Shown one piece after another: positions 1 through 13,621 of a stretch of 64,000 nt of DNA; within the stretch, counting starts at the first letter, position 1; each line of letters begins with the position of its first letter. This DNA is from Lumbricus terrestris. Its lineage: Eukaryota; Annelida; Clitellata; Crassiclitellata; Lumbricidae. The stretch spans positions 14,087,932 through 14,151,931 of the forward strand of contig OX457037.1 in assembly GCA_949752735.1 (NCBI GenBank). The letters run 5' to 3'. The translations under genes and the position numbers were made by a program. A model generated the notes under the pieces. It had not been told where the DNA came from. It made no database searches and worked only from the letters and a program-made list of their open reading frames with translations.

Positions 1-230
1 ATGACAGGCTTCAATTCATCACTTTCAAAACAGTCGAATATAATTGAAACTGAAACTGTGAATCATGTACACAACCCCTACTAACATTGATAATGCACCC
101 ACTACTTCCTGGCTGAAACAATTTCGAAACCAGCTGCTCGCAATCGACATATAAAAATAACTGTAACTGGAATAAGATGACAAAGATCGCACGAGGGAGA
201 GACGATGCAACTGTGCTGCTGCTTAGCTGT
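1..230. other. Downstream flank of the ZCCHC24-like gene
   Basis: This stretch follows the stop codon of the minus-strand ZCCHC24-like gene and probably holds its 3' untranslated region. I see no clear AATAAA signal on the minus strand here and no other gene. Confidence 0.4.
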
Positions 231-1279
<1,049 letters not shown>

Positions 1280-1866
1280 CTAAGCAAACATTAGCTCAAA
1301 TGAAACAATCCCTACTAAAAAAGCCAAGGCCTAATCACAAGCATCCATGAGAAAGGCAAATCAGTGAGGTTGATGGATGTATGGTTAGAATAAATGTTCT
1401 CCATCGTCCAAGGAGGTCATTTGTCATGTCCAGTGTCATTTGTCATGTCCAGTGTTGTTAGCCCAAGTAATGTCACGTCCTCTTCTCTATCCAGAGTAGT
1501 CTTGGTTGCCTATGTTTTCCTCTTCTTCAAATCTTGCATGTAGCGTATTGGTACTTGGCATTCTCGATCTCTGGACTATGTCCGCGTCTGTTGCAATATG
1601 TCCACTCCCTAAAATGTTTGACCATGAACTGGTCAGGAACTGAAAGTCTCACAGACTAATGTGACGGTTAGCGGTTCATTAGTTTCAAATGTTGCGCGTC
1701 TCTATCAGTGCTAGTAAGACTACTGAGATATTATAGAGGAATTTTGCAGGAAGGTTAGAAAGCTAAAAGGTCTCTTGTGGCGAAAATTAAATTCGACTCG
1801 GGTAGACTTGTATTACATCATCCGTTCATATCATGAAGGTGCACTTATAAGTTTGGAATCAAATAA

Positions 1867-1902
<36 letters not shown>

Positions 1903-1961
1903 TGTTATCATCATCACAACCACAACCACCATCACCACCCCCACTACTCAAAATGCCTTAC
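1280..1961 (-). other. Intron of the ZCCHC24-like gene with an ATC microsatellite
   Basis: Intron between the knuckle exon and the middle exon, donor GTAAGG and acceptor CTTAG on the minus strand. It contains an ATC run at about 1867-1901 close to the donor. Nothing else was recognised. Confidence 0.7.
1867..1901. repeat. (ATC)n microsatellite
   Basis: About eleven uninterrupted CAT/ATC triplets, followed by a looser ATC/ACC-rich tail to about 1937. Intronic in the ZCCHC24-like gene. Confidence 0.95.
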
Positions 1962-2180
1962 CATGGGGCAGTCCTCAATGAGGTGACCCTTCTGGAAGCA
2001 AAGATGGCACAGATATGTACTCGGTGGCTTCTTCGTTGACCTTCGAGCGTTGCTGAAGAGCTTCAGTTGATCAGCCAGCTCAGACATCGTATCAACCAGA
2101 CCTTCATGAGGATTTGCAAAGGGGTCACTGGTGGTGGCCGTGGTAGTCGCGCTCTGGAAGCAGGCAGCCTGCGTCATCAT
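1962..2180 (-). CDS. ZCCHC24: ZCCHC24-like zinc-knuckle protein, CCHC exon
   Basis: A 219-bp exon of 73 codons. It carries the CCHC knuckle CHLCFQKGHLIEDC (C-x2-C-x4-H-x4-C), preceded by LVDTMSELADQLKLFSNARR and TKKPPSTY. Vertebrate ZCCHC24 has the same order: a short helical segment, then KRPPPNYLCHLCFNKGH. The donor is GTAAGG after GACTGCCCCATG. The upstream boundary fits a good acceptor (CTGCCCAACAG), and the exon opens with two ATG codons. Either this is an internal exon with N-terminal exons elsewhere, or translation starts here and gives a 165-residue protein. The vertebrate protein is about 240 residues, so the first option is more likely. I did not find the upstream exon. Confidence 0.9.
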
Positions 2181-2884
2181 CTGTTGGGCAGTCGGAGTAT
2201 AACGGATTAGACCTATATTATACCCAGTACCTCATTCTGATGAAATCACAAGTAGGCCTACATCAGCGCCAAGGTCACAGTCGAATGAGACAGAAATGCA
2301 TATCAAATGTTTCACCAGAACTATGGTAGAATACTGTTCTAAATAAATTAGCTTCACTATTTTTGGCGCTTTAGTTTTGTCCCTACGTGCTCTATAGCGG
2401 CTGCCTCGCATATAGGCCTCGGCACAGCCAATTGGATCAGTAAGAACTTCAATCAGCAATTTTGTACTGTTTAGTATACAGTTATCAGATTAGGGTCTAT
2501 ATTTGAAGCGCCTACATGTGAATGTTCAGCATTTTCAGCATATCTGCGTATTGAACCCGCAATGATTAGTATCCTTGACGGGGCGCAATAGAAACTTCAT
2601 TAATGAATTAATTTTATCACCGTCGTTCACGCATTGGGTGTAAAGCATCCTAGAAGTGGCATGCCACTGACGATGACATGTAAATTGTCTGAATTACATT
2701 ACATTACATTGCTCACTTACCTTCGCAAGAATTTAGTTACCGCTGCACTTCATAATTTACGGATCGATATGCTTTAAAAATGTAAATAATTTGCAATAAT
2801 TACCTTTTTATTAGCTGGATAAACGAAAAATAACTTCAAGCCGAGCTTCTTTATCTTCCAGTCACGTGTCCGGTCACGTGTCTT
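2181..2884. other. Upstream flank, nothing recognised
   Basis: Unique-looking AT-rich DNA between the ZCCHC24-like exon and the large tandem array. I saw no coding exon or mobile element end that I can support. Confidence 0.5.
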
Positions 2885-3605
2885 ATTCAGCATAAACGCT
2901 ACCTTAGCTACTCAGTGTTATGTTTCCGCAGGTTTTCGAAAGGCATAGGTTTAGCTCCAATATATCATATATATGATTATATTTTCTACCTTATCTGCTC
3001 AATTGCGGCATTTAGGAAAACCCTATCTACTCAGTACTATAAGTTACATAAGGTGTCGTTTTCCCAGCAATATGCCATATATATCATTATATTCTGCACC
3101 TTAGCTACTCAATTGCAGTATTAAGACGACCCAAGCTACGCAGCATATATGTTCTTCAAGGTATGTGTTTTAACACTAGTATATTATACATGATGATATT
3201 CTGCACCTTAGCTCTTCAATACCAGTATAATAATACCGTTGATTAAGACCAACGAAGATTACTACGACGTCATTGATCATCCTATCCACTCAGTACTATA
3301 TGTTTAAGAAGGTGCAGTATTTACTGCAATATATATAATATAGGATTACATTCTTCACCTTAGCTACTCAAATGCAGTAATAAGACTACCCAAGGTACTC
3401 AGCATATATGTTCTTCAGGATATGTATTTTAACACTAGTATATCATACTTGATGATATTCCACACCTTAGCTCTTACATACTGTATAATAATACCGTTGA
3501 TTAGGACCACCGTAGAATACTAGGACGTCATTGCTCCTAACGTCATTTCGCTTGAAGTCATTTTTGACGTCGTTTATTTTGCCTAAGGCACGGCTAAACA
3601 CTCAC

Positions 3606-3709
<104 letters not shown>

Positions 3710-3879
3710 TGGCAATGCACTATATTGTGAAAGTATCATTGTCTCCCTGCTTCTATTTATGAGATCAAGAAACACAATGAATTGAGAAATTTGAATATAA
3801 AAATTTCTTCACCACATCTTCTCTCAGCATTAAAGCTACCTTAGATACTCAGTAATATGTTTCCGTTATGTGTGATATA

Positions 3880-4161
3880 CTGGCCTAGTTAGCTACACCG
3901 GTAAGTGCGAGCTGCATTCGTCTGTTGGTTGCAACGGACTGCGGTTCAAGCCCCGGGCTGGGAGTTGACATTCAGAGATTTAGATATCTCGGGCTAGCAC
4001 GTGTGGGACGCAGGGGCGCAAGCTCCTGCGGAGCGATCTTGGGCAAGTTGCTTACCCATCATTGTCTGTGGGGAAGGCAACGGGAAACCACCTCACTCAT
4101 CTCATCCCCAGAGGCGTAAGCCAATGAACCTGCCTTCGGGCAGAGCACCATCATCATCATC
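3880..4161 (+). mobile_element. tRNA-derived SINE with ATC tail
   Basis: A 282-bp insertion in a tandem unit, flanked by the 12-bp direct repeat ATGTGTGATATA (3868-3879 and 4162-4173). Near its start TAGTTAGCTACACCGG resembles an A box, and GGTTCAAGCCC fits a Pol III B box. The body has GGGGAAGGCAACGGGAAACC, a motif also seen in the insertion at 6396-6748. The 3' end is a short ATC run. The target repeat and tail support retrotransposition by target-primed copying. Confidence 0.8.
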
Positions 4162-6395
4162 ATGTGTGATATATAAATATAATTATATTTGATACCTTAG
4201 CTACTCAATCGCAGCATCAAGACAACCCTATCTACTCAGCACTATATGTTCCATAAGGTGTAGTATTTGCAGCAATATATATCATATATGATTACATTCT
4301 TCACCTTAGCTACTCAAATGCAGTAATAAGACTACCCAAGGTACTCAGCATATATGTTCTTCAGGGTATTATTTTACCACTAGTGTATTATACATGATAA
4401 TATTCCGCACCTTTGCTCTTCAATACCAGCAAAATAATACCGTTGATTAAGACCACCGTAGAATACTAGGACGTCATTGCTCTTACGTCATTTCTCTCTT
4501 GAAGTCATTTTTGACGTCGTTTTTTTGCCTAAGGCACGGCTAAACACTCATATATGCCTAGTCACGCTGATAATAATAATGTTAATAACAACAATAATAA
4601 TAATATAATAATAATAATATTTAAGTCCCTGTGGGATCCTAAATACCTCAGGGTATAAAAAATAATAATAATTGCAATGCACTATATTGTGAAAGTATCA
4701 TTGTCTGCCTGCTTCTATTTATGAGATCAATAAACACATTGAATTGAGAAATTTGAATATAAAAATTTCTTCACCACATCTTCTCTCAGCATTAAAGCTA
4801 CCTTAGATACTCAGTAATATGTTTCCGTTATGTGTGATATATAAATATAATTATATTTGATACCTTAGCTACTCAATCGCAGCATCAAGACAACCCTATC
4901 TACTCAGCACTATATGTTCCATAAGGTGTAGTATTTGCAGCAATATATATCATATATGATCACATTCTTCACCTTAGCTACTCAAATGCAGTAATAAGAC
5001 TACCCAAGGTACTCAGCATATATGTTCTTCAGGGTATTATTTTACCACTAGTATATTATACATGATAATATTCCGCACCTTTGCTCTTCAATACCAGCAA
5101 AATAATACCGTTGAGTAAGACCACCGTAGAATACTAGGACGTCATTGCTCTTACGTCATTTCTCCCTTGAAGTCATTTTGACGTGGTTTTTTTGCCTAAG
5201 GCACGGCTAAACACTCATATATGCCTAGTCTCGCTGATAATAATAATGTTAATAACAACAATAATAATATAATAATAATAATATTTAAGTCCCTGTGGGA
5301 TCCTAAATACCTCAGGGTATAAAAAATAATAATAATTGAAATGCACTATATTGTGAAAGTATCATTGTCTGCCTGCTTCTATTTATGAGATCAATAAACA
5401 CATTGAATTGAGAAATTTGAATATAAAAATTTCTTCACCACATCTTCTCTCAGCATTAAAGCTACCTTAGATACTCAGTAATATGTTTCCGTTATGTGTG
5501 ATATATAAATATAATTATATTTGATACCTTAGCTACTCAATCGCAGCATCAAGACAACCCTATCTACTCAGCACTATATGTTCCATAAGGTGTAGTATTT
5601 GCGGCAATATATATCATATATGATCACATTCTTCACCTTAGCTACTCAAATGCAGTAATAAGACTACCCAAGGTACTCAGCATATATGATCTTCAGGGTA
5701 TTATTTTACCACTAGTGTATTATACATGATAATATTCCGCACCTTTGCTCTTCAATACCAGCAAAATAATACCGTTGATTAAGACCACCGTAGAATACTA
5801 GGACGTCATTGCTCTTACGTCATTTCTCTCTTGAAGTCATTTTTGACGTCGTTTTTTTGCCTAAGGCACGGCTAAACACTCATATATGCCTAGTCACGCT
5901 GATAATAATAATGTTAATAACAACAATAATAATAATATAATAATAATAATATTTAAGTCCCTGTGGGATCCTAAATACCTCAGGGTATAAAAAATAATAA
6001 TAATTGCAATACACTATATTGTGAAAGTATCATTGTCTGCCTGCTTCTATTTATGAGATCAATAAACACATTGAAATAAGAAATTTGAATATAAAAATTT
6101 CTTCACCACATCTTCTCTCAGCATTAAAGCTACCTTAGATACTCAGTAATATGTTTCCGTTATGTGTGATATATAAATATAATTATATTTGATACCTTAG
6201 CTACTCAATCGCAGCATCAAGACAACCCTATCTACTCAGCACTATATGTTCCATAAGGTGTAGTATTTGCAGCAATATATATCATATATGATCACATTCT
6301 TCACCTTAGCTACTCAAATGCAGTAATAAGACTACCCAAGGTACTCAGCATATATGTTCTTCAGGGTATTATTTTACCACTAGTATATTATACAT

Positions 6396-6748
6396 TGGGT
6401 CGCAAAAGGTTTGTCAGTCACTCATTCACGTGAGTAAAGCAGGGAGGAGACCTGACCGACGACTCCAATTGGAGCGTAGACTCGGAACCGACCTGGGCTG
6501 GCGAACCAAAGTCCACCGTGCCCACCTTCTCGTGGGGCGACCTGTTAGTAACCCCTCCGTATGGAGGGGTGAACGAACGGGCACGGACGGCAAACGGGGG
6601 GAAGGCAATGGCAAACCACCCCTTATCTTTGCCAAGAAAATTCATGATGTATCCAAGAGAGAGGCAACAAGAGAGAGGGGACACTGGAGAGGATACATCA
6701 GGAATATCGCCAGAGCTCCAAGAGCTGACGGCACCAGGTGACCAGGTG
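6396..6748 (+). mobile_element. Short retroposon (SINE-like) in the tandem array
   Basis: A 353-bp GC-rich insertion with a perfect 11-bp target duplication ATATTATACAT (6385-6395 and 6749-6759). It includes the palindrome CCCCTCCGTATGGAGGGG and GGGGAAGGCAATGGCAAACC, which is close to the body motif of the SINE at 3880-4161. The 3' end repeats ACCAGGTG twice. No clear Pol III boxes were identified, so the SINE label is an inference. Open frames on both strands here are by-products of its base composition. Confidence 0.7.
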
Positions 6749-6972
6749 ATATTATACATGATAATATTCCGCACCTTTGCTCTTCAATACCAGCAAAATA
6801 ATACCGTTGATTAAGACCACCGTAGAATACTAGGACGTCATTGCTCTTACGTCATTTCTCCCTTGAAGTCATTTTGACGTGGTTTTTTTGCCTAAGGCAC
6901 GGCTAAACACTCATATATGCCTAGTCACGCTGATAATAATAATGTTAATAATGTTAATAACAACAATAATAA

Positions 6973-7447
6973 CGGTCTGTCCTTGATTCCATGGCGTGCG
7001 GGCCGCCATCTTGTGTGGGATGCAACTGTTATTGACACTCTTGCACCTTCGTATCTCCAGGCAACGGCAACGACGGCGGGTGCGACAGCCGAGATAGCAG
7101 CTGACAGGAAAAACAATAAATACGTCGCTCTTCTTAACACACATTTCTTTGTCCCTCTTGCCCTTGAAACCCTAGGTCCAATTTGCTCTGAAGGCCTAAA
7201 CTTTTTGTCGGATCTAGGCCGTGTCCTAACTTTGTCCTCTGGTGAACTGAGAGAGACCTGCTTTTTGCTGCAACGTCTCTCTTTGACCGTTCAGCGCTTC
7301 AACTCGGTGGCCTTTCGAGGAACTTTAGCTGAGCCGGTCCCAGAGGATATATAATATTAGTTATTGCTTCCCTATTTTATTGTACTTCCTGTTTTGATGT
7401 TTTTCGTTGAAAATATTAAAAGGAAAATAATAATAAAAAAAAACAAA
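6973..7447 (+). mobile_element. 5'-truncated LINE, reverse-transcriptase C-terminal segment
   Basis: An open frame ends at 7354 with segments SLIPWRAGRHLVWDATVIDT, LAPSYLQ and LETLGPICSEGLNFLSDLGR, followed by a QRLSLTVQRFN stretch. This pattern (PW..GR.LVWDAT..DTLAPS..., then ETLG, then LGR, then RLS.AVQR.N) is the C-terminal part of reverse transcriptases of one invertebrate LINE group, recalled from family knowledge. The insertion ends in an A-rich tail and lies between AACAATAATAA repeats. The ATG of the visible frame belongs to the flanking tandem unit, so no complete protein is encoded. Confidence 0.75.
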
Positions 7448-9631
7448 AACAATAATAATAATATAATAATAATAATATTTAAGTCCCTGTGGGATCCTAA
7501 ATACCTCAGGGTATAAAAAATAATAATAATTGAAATGCACTATATTGTGAAAGTATCATTGTCTGCCTGCTTCTATTTATGAGATCAATAAACACAATGA
7601 ATTGAGAAATTTGAATATAAAAATTTCTTCACCACATCTTCTCTCAGCATAAAAGCCACCTTAGATACTCAGTAATATGTTTCGGTTATGTGTGATATAT
7701 AAATATAATTATATTTGATACCTTAGCTACTCAATCGCAGTATCAAGACAACCCTATCTACTCAGCACTATATGTTCCATAAGGTGTAGTATTTGCAGCA
7801 ATATATATCATATATGATTAGATTCTTCACCTTAGCTACTCAAATGCAGTAATAAGACTACCCAAGGTACTCAGCATATATGTTCTTCAGGGTATTATTT
7901 TACCACTAGTATATTATACATGATAATATTCCGCACCTTTGCTCTTCAATACCAGCAAAATAATACCGTTGATTAAGACCACCGTAGAATACTAGGACGT
8001 CATTGCTCTTACGTCATTTCTTCCTTGAAGTCATTTTTGACGTGGTTTTTTTGCCTAAGGCACGGCTAAACACTCATATATGCCTAGTCTCGCTGATAAT
8101 AATAATGTTAATAACAACAATAATAATAATATAATAATAATAATATTTAAGTCCCTGTGGGATCCTAAATACCTCAGGGTATAAAAAATAATAATAATTG
8201 CAATGCACTATATTGTGAAAGTATCATTGTCTGCCTGCTTCTATTTATGAGATCAATAAACACATTGAATTGAGAAATTTGAATATAAAAATTTCTTCAC
8301 CACATCTTCTCTCAGCATTAAAGCTACCTTAGATACTCAGTAATATGTTTCCGTTATGTGTGATATATAAATATGATTATATTTGATACCTTAGCTACTC
8401 AATCGCAGTATCAAGACAACCCTATCTACTCAGCACTATATGTTCCATAAGGTGTAGTATTTGCAGCAATATATATCATATATGATTACATTCTTCACCT
8501 TAGCTACTCAAATGCAGAAATAAGACTACCCAAGGTACTCAGTATATATGTTCTTCAGGGTATTATTTTAACACTAGCATATTATACATGATAATATTCT
8601 GCACCTTTGCTCTTCAATACCAGCAAAATAATACCGTTGATTAAGACCACCGTAGAATACTAGGACGTCATTGCTCTTACGTCATTTCGCTTGAAGTCAT
8701 TTTTGACGTCGTTTTTTTGCCTAAGGCACGGCTAAACACTCATATATGCCTAGTCTCGCTGATAATAATAATGTTAATAACAATAATAATAATTATATAA
8801 TAATATTTAAGTCCCTGAGGGATCCTAAATACCTCAGGGTATAAAAAATAAAAATTGCAATGCACTATATTGTGAAAGTTTCATAGTCTGCCTGCTTCTA
8901 TTTATGAGATCAATAAACACATTGAATTGAGAAATTTGAATATAAAAATTTCTTCACCGCATCTTCTCTCAGCACTAGAGCTACCTTAGATACTCAGTAT
9001 TAAGTTTCCGTAATGTTACATATATATATATATGTATATAATTATATTTGATACCTTAGCTACTCAATCGCAGTATCAAGACAACCCTATCTACTCATCA
9101 CTATATGTTCCATAAGGTGTAGTATTTGAAGAAATATATATCATATATGATTACATTCTTCACCTTAGCTACTCACATGCAGTAATAAGACTACCCAAGG
9201 TACTCAGCATATATGTTCCACAAGGTATGTATTTTAACACCAGTATATTATACATGATAATATTCCGCACCCTAGCTCTTCAATACCAGTATAATAATAC
9301 CGTTAATTAAGACTACCGTAGATTATTACGACGTCATTGCTCACCCCTCTACTCAGTACCATATGTTCCATAAGGTGTAGTATTTGCAGCAATATATATC
9401 ATATATGATTACATTCTTCACCTTAGCTACTCAAATGCAGTAATAAGACTACCCAAGGTACTCAAGATATATGTTCTGTGGTTTGTAATTGCACGACATG
9501 ACATTTAGTTAAGTTAATGCATTTTGTCAAAAATATTTCCTCGTTGGGTTGTTCGCACTAGGGATAATTCTTGACCTCGTGAAATGAGATAGTGGCCTCA
9601 AAGATGGAAGGAGTTATGAATTGGGATCAAT

Positions 9632-9798
9632 ACGTGTCCTTGATCAAGCGGGACAGCTGCGATGAGCCTTCTGTCCGCCGGTCTAAATAACTGCTCGAAG
9701 CCTCGAAGGTAGGGTATTCCTCGGGAAGATAGTGCATGGCGGATCGAGCGGTCCAATACGGCCTGCAGTCTACCGCGTTCCTGCTGCCTCGCGAATCC
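9632..9798 (-). pseudogene. LINE reverse-transcriptase C-terminal fragment
   Basis: On the minus strand it reads GFARQQERGRLQAVLDRSIR, then PADRRLIAAVPLDQGH. The LINE at 36900-39390 reads GFAGQQERGRLQAIMDRLIR, then TADGRLFTALLLNPGH at the matching place. It is a short, diverged relic of the same LINE family. Confidence 0.75.
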
Positions 9799-10660
9799 TT
9801 GTCATGACGGGCCGTGTATAGCGTAACGTAGCATATCCTTTTATTGCAGTAATTTTTCTTGATTACGATGCTTAAAGAATAAAACTGATTTCAGAACTGT
9901 TCGGGCGAAGCCTGGACGATCTGCAGTCCTTCTACGCTATCCGTATTTGCCGCAACAACCGGCAGTTGTTGCTGATATTTCTCAAATGCTGCAGCCACGA
10001 ACTAACGTTTAATTCGATAAGTTGCCTTGTGCCCTCTGTCCTTTATAAATTTCTTCAAATAGTCTAACTTTCATCGATTAATGTCAATCATTTTCAACTA
10101 TTCGCCTGACCTATCCGCCATTTTTGATTCTGTTTACGTGCGGTGACCTAAGACCTTTCCCGTCATACCTAGCGGGAAATAGTGCTGAGGTTATTTATAG
10201 ATCACATTCGCGAAAAAACAGGGCACACTTTTTAATTTTCGTTGATAAAAAACGCAAGAGAGCACAAAATTCAACCAAAACGTCAAAGCCTGTCAATATT
10301 TGTGATAAAGTATGCTGGGTAATTTGTTTTGAAAATAAGCCACCTAGTTTTTTAGTTATATGAAATATATGCTGTGAGTAGCTATGTTACGTTTTTACAT
10401 ATACCCTGATATAGGCGGTCAAATTTCAGGTCTAAAATTAACTATGAATCAACTTGAAATCTTAACTGGTCTACTGGAAGGCTGGTACAAGACTATGTTA
10501 TTAGTCTGCTTCCAAGTCAATTTCCGTCACCAAACATCTTTAAATATTTTTTTCAGGACGTCAAACGTTAGCTACTCAGCAATTCTGAGTACTTAAGAAC
10601 AGTGAGTGGTTAGCGTATAGGTTTTATAGCACAAAGTGAGTAGCCAAGGTGCGATTCAGC

Positions 10661-10662
<2 letters not shown>
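9799..10662. other. Unassigned AT-rich DNA
   Basis: No gene recognised. TTAGCTACTCAGCAATTCTG near 10568 and GTGAGTAGCCAAGGTG near 10637 echo the core word of the 664-bp tandem unit, so the array probably once extended to here. Confidence 0.4.

Positions 10663-10707
<45 letters not shown>
10663..10707. repeat. (TA)n microsatellite
   Basis: About 22 TA dinucleotides without interruption. Confidence 0.95.
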
Positions 10708-10710
<3 letters not shown>

Positions 10711-10991
10711 GCGGCCGCCTACATGTATTAATCTCTTTTGCGCATGCGCGCTAACTATAGCCACGATTTAGTTACCGCCTAAGTAGGGGTCTTCTAAGTG
10801 TGTCTTGTGAATAACGTTGTCGCAGACTAAAAGACGTGTCTTTGTCAGTAGCACCTTAGCCATTAGGTAGACTATAGGCTACTTAGCGTAAGACACCGTC
10901 ATAAATACCAGCCCAGGTCTAGTCGCTCTCGCTCATGTCTTATAACTTGGGTCTGTACTCGGTATAATTTAAATTCAGAGGCTGATTTCAG

Positions 10992-11258
10992 CAGTGGCGT
11001 ATCCAGGAATTTTGATGGAGAAGGTTCCATGCTTGCACGGGTTGGATGGCTACCCCAACAGCAAATAAGGTAACAAACCATCTGCAAACAAGCCTGTTTA
11101 GCGGCTATGAAACAAGAAAAACAATAATTGTTTCTACAAACAATTGTTTTTTTCTACAAACAATTTTTTTTACTATTTAAGTAGGTAACCTTTGAAAAAA
11201 CTTTCCTAAGTCAATAATTATATGTTTTAACCCCTTATCCCCCTTGTCCACGCCACTG
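10992..11258. mobile_element. hAT-type MITE, 267 bp
   Basis: The left end is CAGTGGCGTATCCAGG and the right end complements to CAGTGGCGTGGACAAGG. It is flanked by the perfect 8-bp duplication GATTTCAG (10984-10991 and 11259-11266). CAGTGGCG ends with 8-bp target sites are typical of the hAT superfamily. It is too short to code for a transposase. Confidence 0.88.
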
Positions 11259-11544
11259 GATTTCAGTGTATTCACAAGACATGTAGGCCTATAAAAATAT
11301 GGGAAATATGGGAAATGGTCATTGCCATAATTTTATTTTCATTTAACCGGCCTGTTTGATCCAATAAGCTCAACATTTTTCAAAAAATCAGCAACAAAAT
11401 TTTCAAGGAAATTATTAAAATCAAAGACATTTTTCTTAATACTATACATGGCATGTACGCTGTGCCATTATTTTGTTCACAATAAGAAATTCGAAATTAT
11501 ATCAAAGTATACAAATTTTTGCATTTGTTAGTTATTACACCTAC

Positions 11545-11710
11545 CCCCATGATTGACGAAATAATCGATGCTGAATCCAGAGTAGGCCGTTTCGGTGTCC
11601 GTGTGGAAGTAAATACTTCCCTGACTGCACCATGGAATTGTAAGAGGTTGAGGCAGCGTATGTCCCGAGAACCGCTGTTCAGGAAAGCTTGAATTGGTAG
11701 GGCAACTGAT
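11545..11710 (-). CDS. CUB-domain protein, C-terminal half of CUB 2 (second module copy)
   Basis: A 166-bp exon opening after acceptor GTTGAACAG and ending at donor GTAGGT, phase 0 to 1. It encodes ISCPTNSSFPEQRFSGHTLP, then TIPWCSQGSIYFHTDTETAY, then SGFSIDYFVNHG. This is the second half of a CUB domain: Cys, a G-hydrophobic turn, Cys, F/Y-H-D-D/T, then GF.I.Y. CUB domains are extracellular beta-sandwich modules for protein and sugar binding. It closely resembles the exon at 41880-42045 (IECPANSSFPDQHYSGQTLP), which has the same length and phases. If the donor is not used, translation would stop eight codons later at 11528, so this could instead be the terminal exon. Confidence 0.87.
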
Positions 11711-12039
11711 CTGTTCAACAAGGTTCAATAAATTTTTTTAGTTTTAGCTTTTCGTCATTGAAATAGCCTACAGACACATATTATAGGAAAGCTTGGAACA
11801 TTCTTTAAAAAGTGATAGGCTTAATCAAAATACTCTGGGCCCGACTATGGCCTACTCTAAAATTATCAGACTATTTAACTACAGGTTCATATGTAAAGTG
11901 TGTATATAGTTACATAGTTATATATAATTATATATATATATATGATGTATGCCTTTCAAAATTTAATATTCCTGACACTTAACTACAATCAGTTCAAACT
12001 TCAAATGAACACCTGAATACATTCATAATAATTATTATT

Positions 12040-12285
12040 GTATATTTATTGCATTGTGTTGAATCATTTACAATGCGCCTCTAATAAAGTGAACTGTTTA
12101 GATGCGCTCCTAACGCGCAAGACCTCGCGAGAAGAGGCGGGTTTTGAGAAGAGAGAAGGAAGAAGAGAGCACCATGACAGAAGTGTAGAGCGAACGCAAG
12201 GAGAAAGCGCATTCCAAAGAGAAGGATCAATCGAAGCATGTGATCGAGACTGAGCCATAGCAGTTCTTGATCGAGGAATCAACGG
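12040..12285 (-). pseudogene. LINE 3' fragment (C-terminal tail)
   Basis: The minus-strand frame contains DPSLWNALSPCVRST, the usual GPSLWN.LP..R motif near the C-terminus of CR1/L2-like LINE reverse transcriptases. Only the last part of the element is present. Confidence 0.55.
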
Positions 12286-12289
12286 GTCA

Positions 12290-13399
12290 AGTCTGTTGGA
12301 AGAACGAAATGGACGGTGAGAGGAGGCTGCGTGAGACCAAAGTATAAGGTCGGCCAGATATTTTGGACAAGAACCCGCTCAGCCCCAGCATTTTATTATT
12401 TCAAGTTGCTTCTAATTTTTATTATTTTTTTCTCGCAACATGGCCTTAGCCATAAAATAATTACTTTAGCCCGGAATGTCTCTCATCGACCTTGCTTCAG
12501 CCTGCCAAAAGTGTGAATAACGGACCGGTGTAGGACTATACCTGCAGTTGCAGAACATTTAGGACTATAATAGCTGCACGTTCAATGTTGATGCTCGCAA
12601 GATTATCGTGTCTATCTATCTCCATGGCTCTGGATAGTAGAAATCTTCACTGTCATTCAAACCGTGAATTCCGTGATCTTTGGCACTTTTGGCTTGAATG
12701 CTGCGAACTTCTCCAATTGCCACAAATTGCCGTGATTTTCGGGTAAATTTCGGCTCGTGAATTTGCAGCGATTTTCGTCATTATTTGCATAGCTTTTCCG
12801 TGAATTCTGAACTTTTTCCGCTAATTTATGCTATCCATGGTGGTTGTGAGTTAGTATCTAACTCAATTCAGGCAAATTGGAACTGGGAGATAATGTGGTG
12901 TGATAATGAGCGTTGAACTGCAAGTACAGTTTGTTTAATTTTTCCGGGCCTTGTTGCCCAAAAAACAGACTCGCTCGAAATTTGGGGAGCATTTGCCCCC
13001 GGACCACCGTCTCCTACACCTTTGGGCTTAATTCTCGAAACCATTTAACCGTTGCTCTAACGTTATCCTAACTGCGCTCTGCTCAACACTGAAGTGCTAA
13101 TGATTAAAGATTATACAAAAGTTTCTGTTCAACTCGTGAATCTCAATTTAATTGGTGCTCTGTCAGGCAGAACAAAATAGTCGCTAAGCGGCCGACATTG
13201 ATGCTTCATGAGAATCATGACCTTATACCTTTTCAGACTTAATAGTTTCTCAAATGTCGACGCTTTATTATGTTACAGCTTCAGGTTACTTAGGCCCTAG
13301 TTAGCACAGGCCTTTAATATGGCAGTACACTGGACATCGTTAAATTGTGTCCATAAATAAGACGAAAGACAACTTCCAGAAAATGTTACTAAAACATAC
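12290..13399. other. Unassigned intronic DNA
   Basis: Lies between CUB 2 half-exons. Around 12660-12840 the phrases CCGTGAATTC and TTTTCGG recur loosely, suggesting a degenerate short repeat. No gene recognised. Confidence 0.35.
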
Positions 13400-13569
13400 T
13401 GTTATATAATCCTTGACATCTTGCAGGTCAAAGTGTCGGAAGACAAGCGTGATAGAACTTCCCGTTGAAGCGTAGATATGGTGGTAGCATTTAAGAGAAT
13501 CTTGGTAGTAGCCTGGATAGTTCGGAGAAGTGATGGTCCCTGATGATCCGCAATGAGCCTCAACACAAC
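13400..13569 (-). CDS. CUB-domain protein, N-terminal half of CUB 2 (second module copy)
   Basis: A 170-bp exon, acceptor TTGTAAAG and donor GTATGT, phase 1 to 0. It encodes GCVEAHCGSSGTITSPNYPG, then YYQDSLKCYHHIYASTGSSI, then TLVFRHFDLQDVKDYIT. The G.I.SPNYP..Y signature and the hydrophobic LVF.HF.LQD segment identify the first half of a CUB domain. The exon at 48954-49126 is its paralogue (GVITSPNYPGNYYDALSCYY). The upstream flank word ACAATTCTTC.GTAAT is also shared with that paralogue, so the duplication included intron sequence. It pairs with the C-half at 11545-11710. Confidence 0.88.
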
Positions 13570-13621
13570 CTTTACAAATACAATTCTTCGGTAATTAAGT
13601 TGTTTCTTCTATTACGTTATC

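Noticed and set aside
6418..6814. Overlapping 98-118 codon frames on both strands
   Set aside because: They lie entirely within the 353-bp retroposon and have no recognisable domain; GC-rich non-coding DNA gives few stops.
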